Shown: in pieces, positions 26,628 through 34,285 of the stretch
Layout of the letters: each line of letters opens with the position of its first letter
Numbering within the stretch: the first letter of the stretch is position 1
Source of the DNA: Nocardiopsis_B mangrovi
GTDB taxonomy: Bacteria > Actinomycetota > Actinomycetes > Streptosporangiales > Streptosporangiaceae
Assembly: GCF_042653925.1 (NCBI RefSeq)
Contig: NZ_JBHSFQ010000005.1
Location: forward strand, 186,001 to 250,000
Direction: 5' to 3'
Length of the DNA: 64,000 bases
The notes under the pieces: generated by a model
Database searches by the model: none
What the model was told of the DNA's origin: nothing
What the model saw: only the letters and a program-made list of their open reading frames with translations
Position numbers and translations under genes: made by a program

Positions 26628-26918
26628 CGGCAAAGGGGATAGGGGGAGGGGCCGCCGGGCGGCACGCGGCGCCGGGGACGGAACGCGGCACGGGCCGCAC
26701 CGGCCAACGGTCGCCGGCGGCCCGCTGCCCCAGCGGCCGCCGCGCGCGCCATCGCCCGGCCGCCCTTCCGCTGCACCGCCGACCGCGCCGCGTCCACGAT
26801 CCGGCCGGCCCCGGCGCGGCGGCCGTGCGCGACCGGAGGGGATGCCCGACCCGGTCGGCATGGCGCCGGTGTCCCCTCCCCCGTCCCTGGCAGAGTGGAC
26901 GGGGTGGGAGACGGCGTG

Positions 26919-28028
26919 GTGACCGTGATGCTGTGCGGCGACGTGATGACCGGCCGCGGTGTCGACCAGGTCCTCCCCCACCCGCTCGACCCTGTTCTGC
27001 GGGAGCCGGGCTGCACGGACGCGCGCGCCTACGTCGCGCTGGCGGAGGCGGCGCACGGCCCGGTCCCCCGCCCGGTCGGCTTCTCCTGGCCGTGGGGCGA
27101 CGTCCTGACCGCGGTGGAGCGCTTCGCCCCCGATGTCCGGCTGCTCAACCTGGAGACGAGCGTGACCCACGGCAGCGGGTTCGCGCCGGAGAAGTCCGTG
27201 CACTACCGCATGAGCCCCGAGAACCTGCCCGTCCTGACCGCCCTGCGGCCCGACGCGTGCGCGCTGGCCAACAACCACGTGCTGGACTTCGGCCGCGAGG
27301 GGCTTCAGGACACGCTGGACGCGCTCACCGCAGCGGGCCTGCGCGGTGTGGGGGCCGGCCGCGACGCCGATGAGGCGGGGCGCCCCGCGGTCATCAGCAC
27401 GGCCGGGGGGCGCGTGGCGGTGTTCTCCTGCGGGATGGCGTCCAGTGGCATCCCACGGGACTGGGCCGCGACCGCCGACCGGCCGGGCGTGCAGGTCCTG
27501 CCGGACCGGGCGGGAAGCGACGGCGATGACCTGGCCGACCGGGTGCGAGCGGAGAAGCGGGCCGGCGCGATCGTGGTCGTCTCGGTCCATTGGGGGTCGA
27601 ACTGGGGCTACGACGTCGGTCCGGACCTGGTCCGGACCGCGCACGGGCTGGTCGACGCGGGAGCCGACATCGTGTACGGGCACTCGTCACACCACCCCCG
27701 CCCCATCGAGGTCTACCGCGGCCGGCCGATCCTCTACGGCTGCGGCGACGCGGTCAACGACTACGAGGGCATCCCGGGGTTCGCGCGCTACCGCGGCGAC
27801 CTCCGGCTCGTCTACGTGGCGGCGGTCCGGGCGGGCCACGGGGACCTGGTGTCGCTGCGCATGCTCCCCCTGCGCGCCCGCAACCTGCGCCTGGAGTCCG
27901 CCCCGGCCGCCGACGCCGACTGGCTCCGGGCGGTCCTCGACCGCGTCAGCCGCCCGTTCGGCGCGGCCGTGGACCGCGCCCCGGACGGCACCCTCAGCGC
28001 CTCGGCCACCGGACGGCGCCCGGCCTGA
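26919..28028 (+). CDS. CapA-family (PGA_cap) metallophosphoesterase-like protein
   Basis: A 369-residue cytoplasmic CapA/PGA_cap protein, related to the poly-gamma-glutamate capsule protein CapA. Metallophosphoesterase-like motifs are LCGDVMTGRGVDQ, LLNLETSVT, ALANNHVLDFG, VSVHWGSNWG and VYGHSSHHPRPIE. Several GTG codons start the frame (26895, 26904, 26916, 26919); I prefer 26919 because GGGAG lies eight bases upstream and it begins right before the first motif. No signal peptide or membrane anchor is present. No capB or capC neighbours exist, so a capsule role is not supported. Confidence 0.85.
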   Translation: MTVMLCGDVMTGRGVDQVLPHPLDPVLREPGCTDARAYVALAEAAHGPVPRPVGFSWPWGDVLTAVERFAPDVRLLNLETSVTHGSGFAPEKSVHYRMSPENLPVLTALRPDACALANNHVLDFGREGLQDTLDALTAAGLRGVGAGRDADEAGRPAVISTAGGRVAVFSCGMASSGIPRDWAATADRPGVQVLPDRAGSDGDDLADRVRAEKRAGAIVVVSVHWGSNWGYDVGPDLVRTAHGLVDAGADIVYGHSSHHPRPIEVYRGRPILYGCGDAVNDYEGIPGFARYRGDLRLVYVAAVRAGHGDLVSLRMLPLRARNLRLESAPAADADWLRAVLDRVSRPFGAAVDRAPDGTLSASATGRRPA

Positions 28029-28143
28029 CGCCCCCGCCGTATCCCGGCGGTGCGCGGCGTCCGGATGGATCCCGTTCGCCGCGCCGCCGAGGGCGGGGCC
28101 GGCGACCGATGACGCCGCCCTCGGCCTCTCGGGGCGTCCAGGG

Positions 28144-28980
28144 TCACGGGTTCCCGGGGGCGGCGCCGTCGGGGATCCGCACGGCGGCGATCTGGGAGGC
28201 CTGGGCGACCAGCCGCCCCTTGTCGTCCCAGAGGTGCGCGCTCAGATCCATGGTCTGTGCGCCCACCTGGCCGGCTTTCAGGCGGGTCCGCAGGGCACCC
28301 GCGGCCGGAAGACTCCGCACATAGGCGCTGAACTGGATGGTCGGCGCCCAGCCCGGGATGCCCAGGTCCAGTGAGGCCGAGGGGATCACGTCCAAGGCGA
28401 CCAGCACGCTGAGCGGGTCCCAGCCGGATTCGTCGGCCATGCGCTGCCACCCCCGGACCAGCCCCTGGCCCGACGGCTGTCCGACGGCGAAGCCCAGGAG
28501 CGCGGGATCCAGGCGGTGCTCGATCATCGCCAGGAACGGCGCGCTCAGTCCCAGTTCGGGCACTTCCGAAGGGGCGAGGAAGCAGTCCTTCTCATCGGGC
28601 AGCTCCTCTGGGACGGCCGTGGACCACCACGCGTCCTCGTCCTCCAGCAGTCCCTGGACTATCAGGCACTCCACCTTCACCCGGTCGTCCTGGACCAGCC
28701 GGGCGCGCAGCTGGGCCGAACCGCGCCCCTCGCGCAGCGGCTCCACCTCGGCAACGGCGTCGCCGCGCTCCGCGGCCTCGAGGAAGGACGCGTTGACCGC
28801 GAGCAGGTGCGGGTGTGTCTCGGCGACCTGGGACGCCGCGCGGCCGAGGACCGCGAGCAGGTAACCGCCGTGGGGCTTACCGTTGACGGTCCATTGCGCG
28901 TCCAGCGTGACGTCGAAGGTCCGCGTCGCGCCGGTCCCCCCGCGGGGGCGCACCGCGGTCGCCGTCATGAAATCTGCCAT
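28144..28980 (-). CDS. TesB-like acyl-CoA/acyl-ACP thioesterase
   Basis: A 278-residue double-hotdog thioesterase of the TesB/4HBT_3 type. WTVNGKPHGGYLLAVLGRAA is the typical first hotdog segment and DLGIPGWAPTIQFSAYVRSL followed by MDLSAHLWDDKGRLVAQASQ the second; the conserved Asp of WDDKG is in place. AGAAGGGA precedes the ATG. The gene begins 13 bases after the stop of the carrier-protein fusion and is the last gene of the fatty-acyl operon, so it probably releases the modified acyl chain from the carrier protein or from CoA. Confidence 0.88.
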   Translation of the reverse strand: MADFMTATAVRPRGGTGATRTFDVTLDAQWTVNGKPHGGYLLAVLGRAASQVAETHPHLLAVNASFLEAAERGDAVAEVEPLREGRGSAQLRARLVQDDRVKVECLIVQGLLEDEDAWWSTAVPEELPDEKDCFLAPSEVPELGLSAPFLAMIEHRLDPALLGFAVGQPSGQGLVRGWQRMADESGWDPLSVLVALDVIPSASLDLGIPGWAPTIQFSAYVRSLPAAGALRTRLKAGQVGAQTMDLSAHLWDDKGRLVAQASQIAAVRIPDGAAPGNP

Positions 28981-28993
28981 CAGGAATCCCTTC

Positions 28994-31714
28994 TCATACG
29001 CGGTCGAGTCGTTCTTCCGTTCCGCGGACGGCCTGATCCGATCCCGTCGCGGGCAGCTCACTCATGAGTCCGGCGAGGTGCAGTGCCACCGCGTCGGCGG
29101 TGGGCAGCTCCAGCAGCAGCGTCGGCGACACCCGGAAGCCCAGCCGCTCGGAGAGCTGCCCCTGCACTTCCGCGACGGCCAGCGAGTCCACCAGGTAGTC
29201 GTCGAGGGGAGCGTGCGGGTCGATGGCCTGCCCCGTCTCAGTGGCGATCCGCTCCAGCAGCCAGTCCCGGATCTCGGCGTGGCCCGGAACCGCGTCCGGC
29301 GGCATCGCCCCGGCCGCGTCCGCCCCGCTGGCTCCGCCCGGTTCCGTCGGGGCGCGGTCCGGGGACGCGGCGGAGAAGAAGCGGTCGGCGAGGTCCCGGG
29401 AATAGGCGACGGTGGTCTCGATCAGCTCGTAGCCGAGCAGGCCGCCCGCGTAGTACGTCCGGTTGCGGCCCTGCATGCGCTCGATGCGGTCGAGGACGCC
29501 TTCCGCCATGTCGGCGCTGGAGAAGTGCGGCATGAAGGGCCACCTGCGGACCAGCAGCACTTCCTCGACCCGCCCGCCCATACGGGCGACGTCCGCGCTG
29601 AGCCGGGCGTCCGCGTTCGCGCTGTCGAGGCCCTCGGCACCGTACAGGTAGCAGGTGTAGACGTCACTGTCGGCGTAGCGGTGGTGGTAGGCGACGCAGT
29701 GTCCGGGCTCCGCGGCGGCGGAGGTGTGCTCGCTCGCGAGGTAGAAGCCTTCACGGAACAGGCCCGATATCCGGCACACCACGGTGTAGTAGTCCACCGT
29801 GCGGATCCGCGAGGCGATGTCGCGTTCCTCTTCGGTGGTGTCGAGCAGGTGGGCCACCCGGTCCAGGGACGGGGTGACGACCAGGGCGTCGGCGTGCACC
29901 GGTCCGCCGCTGGTGTGCACCGTCACGCCGCCCCCGCTGCGGTCCACCGACTCGATCCGGGTGCCGGTCCGCACGTCCGGCAGTCTCTCCGCGACCCGCC
30001 GCCACAGCCGCGCGAAGCCGTCGCGGACGGTGAAGGTGCCCGCGTGCCCGGCCAGTTGCGGCCGGCTCGAGAACAGGCCCGTCATCTCGGCGTATTTGAC
30101 GAAGTACAGGGCGGGGAGGTCACCGCGCAGGTGGCCGTAGCCCGAGGCGGTGTATCCGTCGCCCAGCGAATCGGCCATGGCGTCCAGGCCGTTGTCACGC
30201 AGCCAGTCCGCTACGGGCGCGGCCAGTTCCCGGGCGGAATGGGCCAGACCCGGCCGGTCGATGCGCGGGAAGCGCTCGCTTCGCAGGCGCGTGTAGCGCG
30301 TGAACGCCTCGGGCCGGAAGAACGCCGGGTCGGGCAGGCGGGCCGTCGCGCCGCCGGTGTCGTGGACGCGCGACGGTGTGGCGTCCTCGGTGTCGACACC
30401 GAGCTCGGCCGCAAGCCGGACCAGCTCCGCGTACTGGGGTGTGCAGATGTGGGCGCCCAGATCGTAGGCGCGGCCGTCCACCCGGACGGAGCCGGACTTG
30501 CCGCCCACCTCCGGATCGCTCTCCAGTACCACGGTGTGGTGGTTCAGCCGGTCGAGTTCGTGCGCGATCGTCAGCCCGGCGGCGCCCGCGCCGATGACGC
30601 ACACCGTCGGCCGCCGATCCGGGCGGCCGCTCGGGCGGGTCGCCGGCCCGGAGCGGTGCGCGCCGGTACGGGCGCCGTGCGCCATGCGGTAGACGAGGGC
30701 CCGAACGTGGTTGACCGAGGCGGGCTCACGGGGCGACCTGGCCAGGGCGATGCCGAGCCCGTCGGGTGCGTTGGCCGGGTCGAACAGCAGTCCCTCGGCG
30801 ACCGTGTCGTCCAGCGGGGCGTCGAACCGCAATTCGGCGATGGTGCGGTAGGGGTGCTCGTGCTCGGACCACGGTCGAGAGGGGTCGAGCGCGGAGCGGT
30901 TGGCGTCGGCGTCGGCACCAAGGGGGTGTAGCTGCACCTGGAGGAGGCCGGTGGTTCCGCCGGCGGCGACCTGTGCCCGAAGCGCGTCGCCGAGCAGGGT
31001 CGGCGGCCGTTGGTCGCCCGGGCCCCGCGGCGGGATGTGGGGCGGTGCCATGGGGAAGCGGAGGCCGCCGGGGTCGTGCCGCCCGCAGTCCGGCGCGCCG
31101 GCGGAGGGGACGACCCGGTAGCGGGCCAGCCACGGCCGCCCGGTGCCGTCCACGTAGGGGCGCGGTACCTGCGAGTGGTAGTGGTAGCGGGTGTAGTCGA
31201 CGGGTCCGCGGACCTGCTCCCACACGGCGTCGCGCAGGTGGGGGTGTTCGCGTGCCAGCTCCTCCTTGTCGGCGTCGGTGCCGAAGGTGAACCGGTGGAA
31301 CATGGCGGCGTCGCGCGCGAACAGGCGGCGTCCGGTGTTCAGGGTCAGGTTGAACGGGGAGCGGTCGGGGTCCGCGGGATGCGCGGGGTCCAGGAACAGC
31401 AGCGACAGGCCCCTGGTCGCGGGCGGGACCTCGTCGGCCCACTCGCCGCTGCTGTAGCGGGCGAACACCGGCAGGGCGCGACCCGGGGCGAAGAAGGGGT
31501 GCGGTGCGGGCCCCGGGTGCGCGACGAACACGGCCTCGCCGCGCACCGCCGCGCCGCCGGCGTGGAAGAAGCGCCGGCGGGTGCGGTGCGACGCCTGGGC
31601 CATCACCTCGAAGCGGCGCAGCAGCGCGCCGAAGTCGGAATCGATCCCGTCCAGGCCGGGGTCGTCGGGGCCGGCCGAGAAGCGCAGGCCGGGGGCCGCG
31701 CGGTGTCCGCTCAC
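28994..31714 (-). CDS. Fusion: catalase-like heme domain + fatty-acid-isomerase-like FAD domain + acyl carrier protein
   Basis: A 906-residue protein with three parts. Residues 1-350 are catalase-related: distal His51 in RRFFHAGG, Asn126 in LTLNTGRRLFARD, and R338-x3-Y342 (RALVY) supplying the proximal tyrosine pattern, but the NADPH and C-terminal catalase parts are missing, as in allene-oxide-synthase-like proteins. Residues 370-780 are an amine-oxidase-fold flavoprotein (GAGAAG 375-380, ESDPEVGGKSGS, and a C-terminal block FSSADMAEGV to ERMQGRNRTYYAGG) close to the Cutibacterium polyunsaturated fatty acid isomerase as I recall it. Residues ~808-885 are a carrier domain with Ser844 in VDSLAV for phosphopantetheine. 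The GTG start overlaps the ligase stop (GTGA). Confidence 0.88.
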   Translation of the reverse strand: MSGHRAAPGLRFSAGPDDPGLDGIDSDFGALLRRFEVMAQASHRTRRRFFHAGGAAVRGEAVFVAHPGPAPHPFFAPGRALPVFARYSSGEWADEVPPATRGLSLLFLDPAHPADPDRSPFNLTLNTGRRLFARDAAMFHRFTFGTDADKEELAREHPHLRDAVWEQVRGPVDYTRYHYHSQVPRPYVDGTGRPWLARYRVVPSAGAPDCGRHDPGGLRFPMAPPHIPPRGPGDQRPPTLLGDALRAQVAAGGTTGLLQVQLHPLGADADANRSALDPSRPWSEHEHPYRTIAELRFDAPLDDTVAEGLLFDPANAPDGLGIALARSPREPASVNHVRALVYRMAHGARTGAHRSGPATRPSGRPDRRPTVCVIGAGAAGLTIAHELDRLNHHTVVLESDPEVGGKSGSVRVDGRAYDLGAHICTPQYAELVRLAAELGVDTEDATPSRVHDTGGATARLPDPAFFRPEAFTRYTRLRSERFPRIDRPGLAHSARELAAPVADWLRDNGLDAMADSLGDGYTASGYGHLRGDLPALYFVKYAEMTGLFSSRPQLAGHAGTFTVRDGFARLWRRVAERLPDVRTGTRIESVDRSGGGVTVHTSGGPVHADALVVTPSLDRVAHLLDTTEEERDIASRIRTVDYYTVVCRISGLFREGFYLASEHTSAAAEPGHCVAYHHRYADSDVYTCYLYGAEGLDSANADARLSADVARMGGRVEEVLLVRRWPFMPHFSSADMAEGVLDRIERMQGRNRTYYAGGLLGYELIETTVAYSRDLADRFFSAASPDRAPTEPGGASGADAAGAMPPDAVPGHAEIRDWLLERIATETGQAIDPHAPLDDYLVDSLAVAEVQGQLSERLGFRVSPTLLLELPTADAVALHLAGLMSELPATGSDQAVRGTEERLDRV

Positions 31715-33513
31715 CGGAGCACCTCCTCGGGACGGGGGCCGGAGGCGGCGTCCATGTAGGCGGCCCGGCAGGCGCTGCGGCGGATCTTGCCGCTGGTGGT
31801 CTTGAGGACCAGGCCGCGCCCGCCCACGACGACGTCGCCACAGGTGATGCCGTGGGCGTCGGCGACGGCCTTGCGGACCGCACGCGAGACCGCCGCCCGG
31901 TCGTCCTCTGTCGGCTCGGCGCCGGTCTCCACCAGGACCACCAGCCGTTCGCCCGGTGCCTCGCCCGCACCGGCCGGCACCGCGAAGGCCGCGACGCCGC
32001 CGGCGCGGATCGAAGGGTGGCTGCCGCGGATGCTGTCCTCGATGTCCTGCGGGTAGTGGTTGTGGCCCCGGATGATGACCATGTCCTTCAGGCGCCCGGT
32101 GACGAACAGCTCGCCGTTGTGGAGGAAGCCGAGGTCGCCGGTGCGCAGGTAGTCGCGGGGGTCGCCGTCGGCCACCCGCGCCGCGAAGACCTCGCGGGTC
32201 CGGTCGGGCAGGCCCCAGTAGCCGCGTGCCTTGGTCACGGAGTCGGCCCAGATCTCGCCTACACGGCCCGACGCACACGGACGGCGGGTGTCGGGGTCGA
32301 CCACGCGAAGGCTCGCGCCCGGCTTGGTGCTGGTGCCGCAGCCGTAGTAGACCGCAGCGGGCCGCTCCGGATCGTCGACGGGCACGGCCCGGCCCCGCCG
32401 GATGGCATCGGCGTCCACCCGCAGCGGCCCACTGCCGCCCATGGTGAGGCTCAGCGTGTGCTCCGCCAGGCCGTAGGTGGGGTAGAACGCGCTGCGGGCG
32501 AACCCCGCCTCGGCGAAGGCGTCGAGGAACCGCTCGACGGTGGCCGGCCGGATCAGCTCCCCGGAGGAGCCGGCGACGCGCATCGAGGAGAGGTCCCACG
32601 CCGCGCGCTGGGCGGGGGTGGTCTTGCGCACGACCAGGTCGAACGCGAAGTCCGGCGCGGCGGTGTGCGTCGCACGCACCCGCGAGGCGACGTCGAACCA
32701 CACGGCCGGGCGCCGCAGGAAGCTCAGGGGGGACAGCACGTGGGTGCGGGCGGAGTGCCCCACCAGGGTGTTGAGCAGGAAGCTGATCAGGCCCAGGTCG
32801 TGGAAGTGCGGAACCCAGGTCACCGCGACGGTGTCGTCGCCCAGTCGCAGGTCGCGGGCGATGGAGTCCAGCTCGTGGTGGATGTTGCGGTGGCTGACGA
32901 CCACACCCTTGGGGTCGCCGGTCGAGCCGGAGGTGTACTGGAGGAACGCGGGGGTGTCGATGTCCGCGGGATCATGCCAGTCGCGCAGGTCGGCGGGCGC
33001 ATCGGGCGAGGACGGGGGGCGGTCGGTGTACTCCCAGGCCAGGTCGGGCCAGGTCGGGGCACCGGGCGCGGGCGGCTTGGCGCGGGCGCCCGCTTCGGCC
33101 AACTCCCGGTAGGCGCTGTGAGTGAGCACCAGCCGGGCTCCGGAGCTTTCGGCGATGGCGGCGAACACCCCGATGTCGTACGCCGGCTTGAACGGGTTCG
33201 GCGGGGCGACGGGGACCGGGACCAGCCCGGCGGCCTGGCAGCCCAGGAACGCGCTGATGAAGTCGAGCGAGGGCAGGTAGAGCAGGATCACCCGGTCACC
33301 TGGTGTGAGCCCGCGCCGCACCAGGCCGGCCCGGATTCGCTCCGCCTCGCCGGCCAGGCGGCGCACCGTCATGATTTCGGTGTCGTTGCCGTCGTCGTCG
33401 GTGAAGACGAACAGCTCGCGGTGGGGGACGCGCTTGTGGAGTTCGCGGAAGCGTGTCGGGACAGAGCGCTCGGCCCCAGTGGAGCGCGCGCCGCGCACAT
33501 CGGTTTCTACCAA
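31711..33513 (-). CDS. Fatty-acyl-AMP ligase (FAAL)
   Basis: A 600-residue adenylating enzyme. The ATP motif LQYTSGSTGDPKGVVVSH lies at 191-208, WVPHFHDLGLI at 233-243 is the FAAL/FACL28 signature, YPTYGLAEHTL and YLRTGDLGFLHNGELFVTGR follow, and Lys576 in TTSGKIRR is the acylation/adenylation lysine. FAALs activate fatty acids to acyl-AMP and hand them to a carrier protein, not to CoA; a carrier domain is fused to the next gene, with which it shares a GTGA overlap. The start is a TTG after AGGGGG. An inverted repeat upstream is the likely control site of the three-gene operon. Confidence 0.92.
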   Translation of the reverse strand: MVETDVRGARSTGAERSVPTRFRELHKRVPHRELFVFTDDDGNDTEIMTVRRLAGEAERIRAGLVRRGLTPGDRVILLYLPSLDFISAFLGCQAAGLVPVPVAPPNPFKPAYDIGVFAAIAESSGARLVLTHSAYRELAEAGARAKPPAPGAPTWPDLAWEYTDRPPSSPDAPADLRDWHDPADIDTPAFLQYTSGSTGDPKGVVVSHRNIHHELDSIARDLRLGDDTVAVTWVPHFHDLGLISFLLNTLVGHSARTHVLSPLSFLRRPAVWFDVASRVRATHTAAPDFAFDLVVRKTTPAQRAAWDLSSMRVAGSSGELIRPATVERFLDAFAEAGFARSAFYPTYGLAEHTLSLTMGGSGPLRVDADAIRRGRAVPVDDPERPAAVYYGCGTSTKPGASLRVVDPDTRRPCASGRVGEIWADSVTKARGYWGLPDRTREVFAARVADGDPRDYLRTGDLGFLHNGELFVTGRLKDMVIIRGHNHYPQDIEDSIRGSHPSIRAGGVAAFAVPAGAGEAPGERLVVLVETGAEPTEDDRAAVSRAVRKAVADAHGITCGDVVVGGRGLVLKTTSGKIRRSACRAAYMDAASGPRPEEVLR

Positions 33514-33560
33514 GGATCCCCCTATCAGACGGACACGGGATTCTCAAAACGGGGGGTGGA

Positions 33561-33602
33561 CATGTGAAATAACAAATCCTCCGAGGATCAATATCACACA
33601 TG
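33561..33602. promoter_or_regulatory. Extended dyad upstream of the fatty-acyl operon
   Basis: A perfect palindrome ATCCTC-C-GAGGAT (33576-33588) is nested inside a longer inverted repeat whose ends are CATGTG (33561-33566) and CACATG (33597-33602). It lies 48-89 bases upstream of the FAAL start in an unusually A+T-rich patch, a position suited to an operator or activator site. Confidence 0.5.
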
Positions 33603-34285
33603 CCTGACGACCGCACACCGGGAAATTCCCCCTGAGCCTACCCGAGCCAAGGGAATGCATCCGCAGCCTTTCCGACCAGCGATCGCCGGTGGCGAAACTT
33701 TTCGAATAACACTGCGAGCTGCACATCTGCCAATAAATTGAGGAGATCCACGGCGCGGCGGCGACGGCATGAATTCGACGCGAATTCGAATGATTTATGC
33801 CACACTTCATTCCGTAGCCCGCAGCGGCACGGCGCGGGCCGCCGCGCGGACCGCTCCGCAAAGTGTGCCGCCACGGCCTTGCCCGCCGCTCGGCGCACTT
33901 CCGGCACGTTCCGCACCGTCTGCGGATCCGCCTTCGCCTCCGGCCCTCACGGGCACCGGACGCGCTTCTCCGGCCGACGGTCCGGCGAATGGACGCGCGA
34001 CCGACCGCGTCCCGCACCATGGCCGGGCGCTTATCCGCGATCACCGGAAACCTGGCACCGAAGCGACCGCGACCGATTCCTCGACCGAGGGCCGCGTCCA
34101 CCCGGGATATCGTCGGCGACGGCGGGATGAGCGCCCGTTCCGCAACGCAAGGGCGCCCCGGTGCGGCCGGTGCGGGGACGACCGGCGCCGCCACCGCGCT
34201 GACCAGCGTTGTCGCGACGAATGCGCAGATGGCATAGTACTTCCGCGCGCGGGAACCCCTCCCCGGCTTGGACGACGGAACGACG
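33603..34285. other. Intergenic region between the FAAL operon and the Ser/Thr kinase
   Basis: No gene is supported on either strand over this 683-bp divergent gap. Its left third is A+T-rich for this genome and holds small inverted repeats such as CGAAA-CTT-TTCG (33693-33704) and two GAATTCG copies near 33771-33788, so it probably contains promoters for both directions. The right two thirds return to high G+C without a convincing reading frame. Confidence 0.5.
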
